Shown here: one piece after another, positions 47,756 through 58,200 of the stretch
Layout of the letters: every line of letters begins with the position of its first letter
How positions within the stretch are numbered: position 1 is the first letter of the stretch
DNA from: Oopsacas minuta
Taxonomy: Eukaryota > Porifera > Hexactinellida > Lyssacinosida > Leucopsacidae
Direction: 5' to 3'
Length of the DNA stretch: 64,000 nucleotides
Assembly (NCBI GenBank): GCA_024704765.1
Contig: JAKMXF010000334.1
Span: 1-64,000, forward strand
The notes under the pieces: model-generated
The model's input: the letters and a program-made list of their open reading frames with translations, nothing else
What the model was told of the DNA's origin: nothing
The model's database searches: none
Program-made: the position numbers and the translations under genes

Positions 47756-49449
47756 GCAGTCGACAATCTGAAAGCAACGAAAACGAACAATTGGCATTCT
47801 CACTAGAAACCTATCCACTAGTTATCCAACCGCCTGATCATTCACCTGAACTTATCCTTGTCGACTCGATTGATGAGGATTTTGATTACGACAACCCCCG
47901 AAAACGTAAGCACCCTGTGAACCCGATTGAATGCTCCCAGGTAGTTGTATCTCCACCCAAACCAAAATTAGATACATCAGCAGAACTCGATTCTTATTGT
48001 TGTTCAATTTGCTATGAACCATGGACAACTACTGGGATACATAGATTAGTGTCATTGAAATGTGGGCATCTTTTTGGGGAGAATTGCATCGACAAATGGT
48101 TGCGTCAGTCAGCACAGACCTCTGAGAGGAAATGCCCTCAGTGTAAACGTCTCGCAGCTTTCAAAGACATTCGACCAATCTACGCAACAAAACTTGTAGC
48201 AGTTGATAATTCTGAATTAGCATCTGCACAGAAACAGGTTGAGTCTGAAAAAGCTAATACAATTCAGGCCAAAAAGTCTGAAACGAATATGGCTCTCAAA
48301 TACCAGCTTTCTAGAGCTGAATGCGAACGTTTGAAATTACAAGTGCTAGAACTTGAGGGGAAATTACAAAATAAACAAATCATTAACGATGAAAGTGACA
48401 GTCAGGAATCGGAGATGGATTTAGTGAGTTGTAAAGATGACTCAAAAATGGAATTAGCTGTCTCGAAAATCAAAGAGCTTTCCCTTTCCTCATCAGGAGG
48501 TTGTCGTATTTTAGAAATCAGTTCATCTCTAGGTATGATTCTCGTATCACGTCCATCCACTTCATTATTATTCCGTGGTTGCGGACTGGCTAAAATAAGC
48601 ACACGAGACTTGAAGGAATATCAATTCGTTCCTGTGCATAGTAATGTTATTCGTGACGTCAAATTTTGTCCAAATAAGGAAGATTTGCTGCTTAGCGTTT
48701 CAACTGATAAAACTGCGAAACTTACCAGTATTATTACCAATTTGAATGTATCTAGCTATGTGCTATCCGCACAGTCTTGGGCATGTTCATGGGATATTGA
48801 AGATCCGAATTATTTCTACGCAGCTCTGAATAACGGTAAAATTGAACAGTTTGATATTCGACTGACTAACAGTTGTGTAAAAACTCTATCCATTGGTGTT
48901 TCAAAGCCAATAACTTCAATTTGTTCTGTACCGCCAGCGAATGTTGGTGGGATTCTTGTAGCGACTATTGGAGGGTGTTATTTTCTTGAGAAACATAATG
49001 TGGACAATTTCACATCTCTCTGTTTACCTGATTTAACTGGGAATTGTACCAGTGTGACCTATGACCATGAAAATGCTAAATTTCTCGCTTCATTCCGTCC
49101 AACGTTGACAATGCCGATGACACGACATGTGGTGTGTGAATTCTCGCGATATAATCTCCCTTCGCAAGCCACAGACACTTTGATTGTTTCAACACACCTT
49201 CATCAATTTACAGGTGGCTCCAGCCAGAGTGCACTTTCTAGATCGCAACTTTTCACACCTGTTTCTCGGCCATCTCGCCTATGTATCGCATTTGGTGACG
49301 AATCAACGCGCTCACTCGAAATCTGCGATACTTCAAATTCGAAAAAACTAACATGCTATACTAGTAAAGCAGTAGTTGATGTCAAATCTTATTTCAATAC
49401 TATTGCAGCTCTCACTGATGAAAAATTGTTTATTTATGAATTGAAATAA
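47749..49449 (+). CDS. RFWD3: E3 ubiquitin ligase RFWD3
   Basis: Single exon, 566 residues (human 774). An acidic N terminus with a basic RKRKHP patch is followed by a RING at about 85-132: CCSICYEPWTTTG, LVSLKCGHLFGENCI, KCPQCKR. A coiled coil spans about 152-208, and the C-terminal ~330 residues are a WD40-type propeller with family blocks LLSVSTDKTAKLTS, WACSWDIEDPNYFYAALNNG, and ending LTDEKLFIYELK. RFWD3 ubiquitinates RPA and RAD51 at stalled forks and damaged DNA. The shorter length is due to the N terminus, where the SQ-rich region of vertebrates is not seen. An upstream ATG at 47723 opens a 10-codon frame overlapping the start. Identification is secure. Confidence 0.95.
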   Translation: MASSRQSESNENEQLAFSLETYPLVIQPPDHSPELILVDSIDEDFDYDNPRKRKHPVNPIECSQVVVSPPKPKLDTSAELDSYCCSICYEPWTTTGIHRLVSLKCGHLFGENCIDKWLRQSAQTSERKCPQCKRLAAFKDIRPIYATKLVAVDNSELASAQKQVESEKANTIQAKKSETNMALKYQLSRAECERLKLQVLELEGKLQNKQIINDESDSQESEMDLVSCKDDSKMELAVSKIKELSLSSSGGCRILEISSSLGMILVSRPSTSLLFRGCGLAKISTRDLKEYQFVPVHSNVIRDVKFCPNKEDLLLSVSTDKTAKLTSIITNLNVSSYVLSAQSWACSWDIEDPNYFYAALNNGKIEQFDIRLTNSCVKTLSIGVSKPITSICSVPPANVGGILVATIGGCYFLEKHNVDNFTSLCLPDLTGNCTSVTYDHENAKFLASFRPTLTMPMTRHVVCEFSRYNLPSQATDTLIVSTHLHQFTGGSSQSALSRSQLFTPVSRPSRLCIAFGDESTRSLEICDTSNSKKLTCYTSKAVVDVKSYFNTIAALTDEKLFIYELK

Positions 49450-49603
49450 TTACATACCAATCGTACTTATTAGAAACTTTATGGACTGATTGTTCTCTAT
49501 ACTCTCAAATTAGACTTACCTCAATTATCAAATTTTAATGAAATGGTGATGTGTATTTGAAAATCCTGTTTAGAAATATGTGAGTATTCTATATTAGTAA
49601 ATA

Positions 49604-49712
49604 CAGTAAGACCGCCACAAACGAGGGCAATAACCCCGAAAATTGTTACCGGTTTTCGTTAAACAATCCCACTTTGTGGAAGTTCATTTATATGGCACTA
49701 GGAATTCGCATT
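49604..49712. repeat. MITE family B copy next to NHL remnant
   Basis: The left end is CAGTAAGACCGCCACAAACG; the internal CCACTTTGTGGAAGTTCATTT and GGCACTAGGAATTCGC blocks match the 25535 copy. The right end is truncated where NHL-like coding sequence begins. Confidence 0.55.
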
Positions 49713-49732
49713 CTAAATCACAGGAGAATACA

Positions 49733-50426
49733 TTGGTACATTCTGTAAGGGACAGGTTAGTATGGCTTCAGGAATAGCGATAAGTGATGAGGATGTGTAT
49801 ATCAGTGATGCACGACTCCATTGCATATTTGAGTTTAAATTACCGAATTTCAAATTAATAACTAGAGTAGGAAAGGTAGGATCTGGTATGGGAAGTTCCT
49901 TTATCCTCGTAGCATCACCATAGCTCATAACGAGGACATATTTGTTACTGATAGTCATGACAACAGAGTTGTTGTTATGACACCTAAACTAAACTATAAA
50001 CATTCCATTACACACAGCTCCATGACAAGACCATATGACGTCAAACTACTGGACGATAAGGTTTACATTCTGAGCTGTAAAGACAATCCTTGTCTCCATC
50101 TATTCAATCTTACTGGTGAAAAGCTCCGTTCATATATTTCATGTAGTGAGCAAGGCAACGAACAAGTTATGCAATGTCATTCATTCTGTTTCGATAAGAA
50201 ACAGAATATTATAATGGGTGACTGTCGTGCTAATAACATAAAAGTGTTCACTCAGGAAGGAGTTCTGCTACACACACTGGGAGATACTCAAGAAGAATAC
50301 AAGAAAATCTACTCTGAGGGCATTGTAGTTACCAATGATAACAAAATTATTTGTAGTTCTCATTGTACTATCTTTGCATACACATTTTCTGTAACTAATT
50401 TAATCTATCAAAAGCTCCCTAAATAA
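49733..50426 (+). pseudogene. Frameshifted, 5'-truncated NHL-repeat gene
   Basis: From about 49733 one frame reads NHL-like sequence (SMASGIAISDEDVYISDARL, then VGKVGSGMG). At about 49890 homology jumps to the +2 frame, continuing KFLYPRSITIAHNEDIFVTD and then an intact run to the TAA at 50426 with blades ending IMGDCRANNIKVFTQEG. One missing base near 49890 explains the switch. No start codon with a coiled coil precedes it; a family B MITE abuts the 5' side. The C-terminal stretch alone could be translated from the ATG at 49977 (149 residues). It resembles the two NHL genes at 1533 and 35345. A pseudogene is the simplest reading; a sequencing error at 49890 would still leave the 5' truncation. 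Confidence 0.75.
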
Positions 50427-50826
50427 CAATTGTGTAGCAATGGTATCTATTACTATGGGCTTCTAACAAGGTATCACCAGGATACCACAGTTATCAGCCT
50501 ACGAATATATCACAGATACAAATCATCAAGTTTATAGCTCTTTTCAATACGATTCGAATAATACGTATCATTAATTTTACAAACACTCTTCACTTTGCTT
50601 GCTCGCGATCAGTTCGTATCCTATCGGTTGCTTCCTAACTGTATTTTATTCCCCATTAGATTTGGTGTTATGGTTGTCAGGATTGAAATTAGTTTCGATT
50701 ATTCCTCTTAATCAATTCTTTAATGTCTTAGAGCACGTTTGATTAACATGAAAAATACAAAAAAGTAGAGTATTACAATACAATTTTAATTCTAAGTTCA
50801 AAACTTGAACAAACCTAAGAAATTCA
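50427..50826. other. Spacer
   Basis: AT-rich spacer between the NHL remnant and the zinc-finger gene cluster. Nothing recognised. Confidence 0.4.
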
Positions 50827-51500
50827 TTACTGTGTCTGTCTGAGAACTGCCCTACACATCCTCACTAAATTTCCGCTATTTTTCTGTTCCCATTTGGCCG
50901 CAGCTATATTCAAAGCATTTTTGAATTCGCTTCTTTCTTCTCTACTTAAATACACCCAAAGACAATCGAACAAATCCTGAATGAATAATGGTTCAATGAT
51001 AATGTCGTGTTTAACTAAATTTAACTGTTTTCCAAAATGTATCATATACCGATTCCGATATTCATCATTATATTCATTGTGTAGTTTAGTTCTATGAGGT
51101 TGTTCTGTGTCTGGTTTCAAACTGAATCCTGTCAGGCAATGCACTCCATCATTTCGGCATTTCTCACATAGACTTGATAAGTGTGGTTTTTTCATCACCC
51201 AATCATTAGTGACATTTTCCAAATGATATACTTTTGTCGGCCATTCAAATAACCACATTCTTTACATTCTAACTTGTAACCTTGCCATGAATACCCAGAT
51301 GTCCATGCACTTCTACAATTCTCACACTTATAATGCCCGAAAAAACGCTTCGAATCTATACCATTCGCTAATGGTAGTGTTTCTAAATATCCACTCACAA
51401 TTTCAATGTTCTCTCCAGGTATACGATAGTATATTGGTATGAGTTGTGGTTTCCTTGATTTTCTGCTTTTTCTTGAACGACCTGGGTATCTACTTGCCAT
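50827..51500 (-). pseudogene. ZAR1-type 3CxxC zinc-finger gene, copy 1, frameshifted
   Basis: Read on minus from the ATG at 51500 (MASRYPGRSRKSRKS), this copy matches copies 2 and 3 up to the second zinc pair (LECKEC). There, at about 51252-51254, one base is missing relative to the siblings, and homology continues in another frame from LFEWPTKVYHLEN to the TGA/TAA end at 50827. Both parts are otherwise intact with no further stops, so the lesion is recent or a sequencing error. If translated, the first frame would end shortly after the frameshift, losing the third zinc pair and C-terminal domain. The remaining features are as in copy 2. Confidence 0.8.
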
Positions 51501-51722
51501 TAGAATGTTGTAATTGTTGGAAGAATCTTGTTATTTTAATTCAAGAATTACAAAGCCTAATAATTAAATCTTAATTAACTCCTTTGTTCATAAAAATAGA
51601 ATTTTCTTACGTCCTTTTGTCCTAAAATTATCATAATTCACATGGCATGACCGCATGAGGTTCTTATTATTACATCACTGAATAATCATTTTCAGACAAT
51701 TAATATTTCCGATAACTAATGA

Positions 51723-52130
51723 TACAGTCGAACCTCCAAGATCCAGGTACTTTTTCCAAAAAGTTTGATTTGACCATTTCCAGCTACTCTTCCTAAAATA
51801 GAGTTGTACTTCATGTCTGACACGTTTCTTAGTGACCACCAATTATAACCTCTAGTTCCGAGAATTCTTATGCATCTCGATATTTCATTATATGTCTACC
51901 ATTAATTAATAATGCATACTTGCCATCGTGAGTGAATAAAAAATCAGACAGAACGTACCGGGGCATTTCGGGACGTAGCATACCTACATTAGGTCAGACT
52001 CCAAAAAAACGGACATCTACTATTTTTGGCAAGCTTTGGCTGGACATTAGTCTCAACACATGTCCGAAAATCAGGAGAGTTAGCAAGGCACCCTCCAGAC
52101 AAACCTGTCCGGATCTGAGGTTCGACAGTA
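51723..52130. mobile_element. MITE family F, 408 bp, between zinc-finger copies 1 and 2
   Basis: The left end is TACAGTCGAACCTCCAAGAT and the right end, inverted, ATCTGAGGTTCGACAGTA, about 18 bp with small differences. It carries an internal block CCAAAAAAACGGACATC. It is the largest simple element in the window outside the palindrome and has no transposase. A diverged partial relative lies at about 53325-53520. Confidence 0.7.
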
Positions 52131-52298
52131 CAAATCTCCCTGATACTCCAATTCCCCAGCTAAGCCATTGAATGTAAATATATTATTCAAAACAACTAGT
52201 TAATCTAGAAATGACTAAACACAAATGAAGTTAAGTATTACAAATACAATTATATGGGTAATTATTAATTCAAATCTAGTTAGAACTAAAATGAAACA

Positions 52299-52973
52299 TT
52301 AACGTGTTTGTCTAAGTACATCCTTACAGATATCTGCTAAATCTTCTCTATTTCTTTGCTGCCATTTGGCCGCGGTTATTTTCAAAGCTTCTTTGAACTC
52401 GCTTTTATCCTTTTTATTTAAAGTATCCCAGAGATTATCGAATAATTCTTGAATGAATTGTCCTTCAATCTTAATCTCCTGCTTATGTAGACCCAGCTGT
52501 TTTCCAAAGTGTATCATAAACTGATTTCGATGTGAATAATCATCATCATTATGCAGCTTTGTTTTACGCTTTTTATCTGTGTCAGGTTTTAAAGCCAATC
52601 CAGTGAGACAATGTACTCCATCGTCTTGACATTTCTCACATAGACTTGATAAATGCGGTTTTTTCATTACAAAATCATCATCTTTATTTTCCAAATGATA
52701 AACTTTTGTCGGCCATTCAAACAAATCACATGTTTTACATTCTAACTGGTACCCTTGCCATGAATACCCAGATGTCCATTTATTTCTACAAATCTTACAT
52801 TGATAATGCCCGAAAAATCGTTTCGGATCTATCCCATCTTCTAATGGTTCTTTTACCAAATATCCACTTACAATTTCCTCATTTTCTCCAGGAATTCTAT
52901 AGTATATTGGAATTAATTCTTGTTGCTTTGATTTTCTCTTTTTTCTTGAACGACCTGGATATTTGCTTGCCAT
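52299..52973 (-). CDS. ZAR1-type 3CxxC zinc-finger protein, copy 2
   Basis: Single exon, 224 residues. The start at 52973 (MASKYPGRSRKKRKS) is chosen because all three copies share it; upstream codons in frame are not conserved. A basic N terminus is followed by IPIYYRIPGE and then the zinc module at about 57-120: FFGHYQCKICRNKWTSGYSW, LECKTC, FEWPTKVYHLEN, and LCEKCQDDGVHCLTG. The spacing of paired CxxC motifs and the GHYxC...W.SGY.W pattern match the zf-3CxxC domain of zygote arrest proteins (ZAR1), which bind maternal mRNA and zinc. Unlike ZAR1, where the finger is C-terminal, about 100 further residues follow (MIHFGKQLGL, FIQELFDNLWDTL, KSEFKEALKITAAKW, DVLRQTR) that I do not recognise. 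Function is unknown; nucleic-acid binding is likely. Confidence 0.8.
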   Translation of the reverse strand: MASKYPGRSRKKRKSKQQELIPIYYRIPGENEEIVSGYLVKEPLEDGIDPKRFFGHYQCKICRNKWTSGYSWQGYQLECKTCDLFEWPTKVYHLENKDDDFVMKKPHLSSLCEKCQDDGVHCLTGLALKPDTDKKRKTKLHNDDDYSHRNQFMIHFGKQLGLHKQEIKIEGQFIQELFDNLWDTLNKKDKSEFKEALKITAAKWQQRNREDLADICKDVLRQTR

Positions 52974-54174
52974 TGAAGTTTTTTTTTGACAGAATATGTG
53001 ATAATTATATGTGTAAAGTTTCAATGCCTAATTTATTTGGTAAACTTATCCTTCTGAATTCATAATAATAAAATTTAATTGTGCTGACTATAGTGTAACA
53101 GTATTAATGTATTCTAAATCTATCAGAAAACTGTAATAATGGGTAAGTATTATCTTATTCCATAAAATTTCTCTACATTTTTAGACATTTACGAATTTGT
53201 CAAATCATTAATTAGTGATCCTAACAGAGACCAAAGGTTTTTGAGATGAAATTGATGGCTAATAGGATATTTGCCCATCATAATATCCCTACAGTTATTT
53301 CGTTATGAATCAATGTTATTGCATCTAAGTCTGACTTTTTGGATCAGGGGTTTATCTAAGTGCTTGGCTGACACCTAAAAACCCGACTGTGAGACCCATA
53401 TTAGTACAGGATATGTTTCTGTCTAAAAAAGGGACATCCAAGAGAGTTCCTGCAAGAACATTGTCGGACCAGAAATTCCTGGATGAACTCTTGCTTTCGA
53501 TCCGTGAGACTTGACAACTATGATACTACCATCAATTGTAGATTATTATAAACTATATGATAATGACACATAACTGCATTGCAACCTTTGACCAGAAAGA
53601 GGTTATGCTGTATCTATAATAACGACCCTATGATTTATATCAAACGTCAAATTTCGCATCGTCTACTCATCGGTGTAGTCGCCGTGTGGCCTGAGTGGCT
53701 GGTCCAATGATCCCCTAACAATTATATCAGTCCCCAAATAATTGTTCTCCACTATGCCCACGAGTCTAGTTAGCCTTCTTGTTAGAAAAATGTGTTTATA
53801 TTTCCTTTATACATTTCAAATATATTTCGAGTTAAAGGCATATTCCCTAGTCTTAAGCATGTAGATGCAAAGCACCCAGCGGTGTAGCTTGCTTTGGCAG
53901 ACTACTGGCTCACGGGTGCCGCATTAGGGGGGAGGTGACTTGAAATAAGGGGAATGTGGTGCAACATAAAAAAACACCCTGTCTAAGCCACTGAAACTAC
54001 CACAACTTAAATTACACCATACACGATGCAACAAAGTTACATCGTGTATGGTTGGTTAACTGTGTCATTGTACGTAAAATTATTCAGAGCAAACTTAACA
54101 ACAATAAATTAGATAGTATAGAAATAGAATTTGAATAAATACAAAAGTAAATAAATACCTAATTCTCAAATGAA
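52974..54174. other. Spacer between zinc-finger copies 2 and 3
   Basis: At about 53325-53520 it contains a partial family F relative (AAAAAAGGGACATCC; right end GATCCGTGAGACTTGACAA). The stretch 53860-53960 is more GC-rich and repeat-like (AAGCACCCAGCGGTGTAGC). A 13-base inverted repeat ACACGATG...CATCGTGT is at about 54020-54050. No gene seen. Confidence 0.45.
54021..54051. repeat. Short perfect hairpin, ACCATACACGATG arms
   Basis: The arms ACCATACACGATG and CATCGTGTATGGT are exact complements (13 bp) around a short loop CAACAAAGTTA-type spacer. It may be the tip of a decayed inverted-repeat element; no function assigned. Confidence 0.5.
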
Positions 54175-54840
54175 TCAGTAAGTAGTCTGTCTTAGTACAT
54201 CCATACACTTATCAGATATATCTACTCTATTTTTCTGCTTCCATTTTATTGACGCTATTTTCAAAGCTTCTTTGAATTCGCTTTTACATTCTCGACTTAA
54301 ACTATCCCAGAGATTATCGAATAAATTTTGTATGAATTGTGGCTCAATGACAATATCGTACTTATCCAGACCCAGTTGTTTTCCAAAGTGTATCATATAT
54401 TTATTATTCTCTTTCAGACGCGTTCCATCAAACTCAGGAATAATGTGCACGTTATGGTTCAACATGTGTCCAGTTAGACAATGTACTCCATCCTTTTGGC
54501 ATTTCTCACATAGATCTGTTAAATGCGGGGTTTTCATTTCATGATCATCACTGACATTTTCCAAATGAAATACTTTTGTTGGCCATTCGAAGAAATGGCA
54601 TTTTTTGCATTCTAACTGGTAACCTTGCCATGCATACCCAGATGTCCATCTACTACTGCAATTCTCACATTGATAATGCCCGAAAAATCGCTTTGATTGT
54701 GTACCTTTCTTTAGTCTTCTTTTTTCCAAATATCCACTCACAATTTCAACTCCTCCAGGAAGACGATAGTATATTGGTATGAGTTCATGTTCGGCTGATT
54801 CACTCTTTTTCCTTGAACGACCTGAGAGCCTACTTGCCAT
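54175..54840 (-). CDS. ZAR1-type 3CxxC zinc-finger protein, copy 3
   Basis: Single exon, 221 residues from the shared start MASRLSGRSRKK at 54840; a further upstream in-frame ATG exists at 54903 but its extension is not conserved in the siblings. Same plan as copy 2: basic N terminus, zinc module (YQCENCSSRWTSGYAW, LECKKC, LCEKCQKDGVHC), and the unrecognised C-terminal domain (YMIHFGKQLGLDKYD, FIQNLFDNLWDSL, KSEFKEALKIASIKWKQ, MDVLRQTTY). The linker after HCLTG is the most divergent part between copies. All zinc-pair cysteines are present. Tandem head-to-tail arrangement with copies 1 and 2 indicates local duplication. Confidence 0.8.
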   Translation of the reverse strand: MASRLSGRSRKKSESAEHELIPIYYRLPGGVEIVSGYLEKRRLKKGTQSKRFFGHYQCENCSSRWTSGYAWQGYQLECKKCHFFEWPTKVFHLENVSDDHEMKTPHLTDLCEKCQKDGVHCLTGHMLNHNVHIIPEFDGTRLKENNKYMIHFGKQLGLDKYDIVIEPQFIQNLFDNLWDSLSRECKSEFKEALKIASIKWKQKNRVDISDKCMDVLRQTTY

Positions 54841-55280
54841 TAGAATATTGTTATTATACACTCCATTTGTTAACAATTGTGATATATATGAAGTTGTGAA
54901 CAATTAAGAATGCTTACCAGCAATGCCTAATTCTCAAAAGTAACAAATTCTGCACGAATTCTAGCTTGTGAGCATAATATAGAATTTCAAAATGTGCAGA
55001 ATTCCTGAATTGTTGGTGGGTGTTCTCTTATTTCAGTCATATGATTAACTACATAGATGGCAATTAACCTCATTTTCCAAACATAATTCAAACAGTTTAT
55101 CCCTCCCAATAGATCAGCCCTTGACCCCTTGGGTAGAAATTATTACAGGGACTCTATTTTACTCTATGATGCGTACTAACGTCAAATATATATTTACAAT
55201 TTGTACATACATAATATGTGTTTGTCCACTTATATTTCTTGTTAGAAATTATTGCAAATTTCTTTTAGTTATTTCCAGAT

Positions 55281-58200
55281 ATGGATCCTTTATGTGCAAG
55301 AAAGTTTAATGAGATCGATTTCATAAATAAGGAGTTTCCTACTGAACAGGTATTGTTGTTGACTTCTTGTTAATTGTTGTTCCCTACAACTTAATAATAT
55401 ATTTTCATTTAGTCTTTAGCTAATATCGATGACTTTATGAGTAGGATGAAGTTAGAAATAAGGTAAGTACAAAGTTAACACCCACTTGTCCTGCAGTTTG
55501 CATACTCACAACAAACTTTCAATAGACCCTCGTTAATACACCAAATGACCTTCAAATTTCATTATGCATATCCAAATTAGCCGAAATATGTAAGAATCTT
55601 TAAAGAGAATATTTAATAATGGGTCTAACGAAGTGAATGTAAATTCTGCGTTATGCTCTCCGCGGCCATATTTTAACGAGAGTCTAGATCCATTGTCCTG
55701 AAACAGTGTTTCCCGCATAATTTTGGTAATCGCTCATTTTGGGATTGTGTGGGGCTTCCGTCGCATATACACATATTAAGCCATATGTATAGAGTCTTCA
55801 TTTTAACGCAGCTAGATATTCTAAGTGCGTTAATTGACGCGCTTAACGCGCGCTTTGGGGGAAACACTGTCCCAAAGTATCTATATGATAATCCTTTATC
55901 CATATTCTTATATACCAGAAATCTGGATAAAGATATTCGTCAGATAGTACATGGTGAAGCTGGAGTAGGATATGAAGGAGAAGTGGTGAGTATATTCTGT
56001 AGTGAATTTGAAAACAAATATTAGTATACTTTTGTAGCTTAAAGTTATGGTCAGGTATTGAATTAATTCAGTATGTACTTCTATGGTGGATAATATAGTA
56101 CGTGGTTCTTTATTCAATACAATATTTGCAATTCGTCTATTTGCTATAAGCAATTTTTCATGTATTTGTTGTATAGTAAATACTAATACACATTATAAAT
56201 TCTCGGATTAACAATGTATGCAATATATGATTTGCTTTTAGACAAACTCCATTGTATTTCTGTTGGACAATAGTCGATGGTGGAATTAGAGACCTCATAT
56301 TTTAGAAACATACAATCTTTGTCAATTTCTATCTACCATCATATACATACATTGATATCATTTAGGCATTATCTGAGGCAAGAGATGCAATCAACAAGCT
56401 ATTTTCGAGAATAAAAGACATAAAGGAAAAAGCAGAAACTTCTGAGAAAATGGTTTGTATATGCTTAATGAATGCACACATCTTCTGATAGTAAATATTG
56501 TCTGGGTGAACTATTCCATCCCTCGCCTACTAGTTGTTAGTGCTAATCGCTTATAAGAACACCCTTAGGATAGTAAAACATGTTTTTATAATAAGTAGAG
56601 CTCCGCCTTAAACATTTAACACACGATCCGATAGCATCTGGGATTTTACTGTCACTAGAAAAATCCTAGCAAAATCAACTTTCAATATCAGTTTAGGGTG
56701 ATTGGTGAGTTAATACAAGTTTGCATTTTAATAACCAGTTGTAATGTCGAAAAGAAAATCTAAATTAGATTTCCCATTATCTGTTACTTCATTTGTTTCA
56801 ATGAAGATGCATACATGTGAGTTAATTACATTGGAACCTTCTACAACACTCCCATATCATGAGTACTTGAAATTTGAGCTACAAAACGGATCACAAGATC
56901 TAACTAATATATCTTTCAATGAAGAAAGTATTAGATATTGTATAGCCTTCAAATTTGGTGACATAACTTCTACCAGGATGATTCTGTAATACAGAGTTTC
57001 ATGAAACAGTAGCTCGAATGTTTATGAGAAATCTCGCATAATTATCAACTTAAGTATAGAATACGTATATGATCATTTTGAAATTTAGTCAAGTCTTCGC
57101 TTGTCAAATTGTGAACTTCCGTTATATCGAACACGGATATTTCGAAATACCCGCTCATATCGAAGTCCGAAATTGTACAAATATGGTCCCAAACCGTCCA
57201 ATTCACATTAATTCGTCAGTTATATCGTACTCCGATTTTATCGTTATTTTTCGCGGTCCCTTAAGCTTCGATAAAACATGAATTTACTGTACAACTTCGA
57301 GCTAAACCTATTGCTATAACCCATTGACAAGAGAGTAGTATTCACCATTAATTCTGTTTATAGGTTAAAGCCATTACAAAAGAAATTAAGGAACTCGATA
57401 CAGCCAAAACTAATCTAACATTCTCTATTACAACTTTAGAGAATCTCTCAATGCTAGTTCGTTCTATTGAAGATTTATCGTGAGTTATCTCCTCGATAAA
57501 TGAGTTGAAATATCACATTTGATTCAACTAAAGTGCTAAACCTTATTTTGCAATCAGACAAACGGATAGACAGAGTCGAATAAACAGACGAACAAACAAA
57601 CAATATAAGGGAACAACTGAGATTTTTAAAATACATTACACGTAATTATGTAATTATGTAATTATGTAATTATGTATATTCTTTATATAGCAAATGGTTT
57701 GTCGTATGGAAATGTCCTATACAACATCGAAAGGTTACTTTTCAAAAAATCCTTTGCTATTTGAACAATATTTTGAGTGAAATTATATTTACTAAATTAA
57801 GATTCATGTTGTAGGCAGTGGCGCTGCCAGGTTTTTGTCACGGTGGTGTCGGCCATGCGGGTGGTGCGAGCAGTGTTGAATTGTATTGAGCTATTAAGTA
57901 ATTATTTGTCAAGTAACTCAAGAAAGAGATTAATTAGTTCATAGATTGTCCTAAATCTAAACACTACTGCCTGAAACCATACAGAAATTATATTTATCAA
58001 ATATTCACTACCATTTTACTAATTTCAGCTTACATTCGTCTGAACAAGTTCAGATGATCCGCATCAGCCCCGCAACATCTTGGCTACACCTCTGGTTGTA
58101 GGTACGTATCTGCATCAATGTACACCAGTTAAAGTATACGTATTTTAATTTATGCCCAGGATCTGTTATTTAAATTTGATTATTCTTAATACGTACTATC

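Noticed and set aside
53675-53760. tRNA-like stretch GTAGTCGCCGTGTGGCCTGAGTGG
   Set aside because: It resembles the 5' part of a Ser/Leu tRNA but no acceptor-stem partner or TTCGA arm follows at the right distance.
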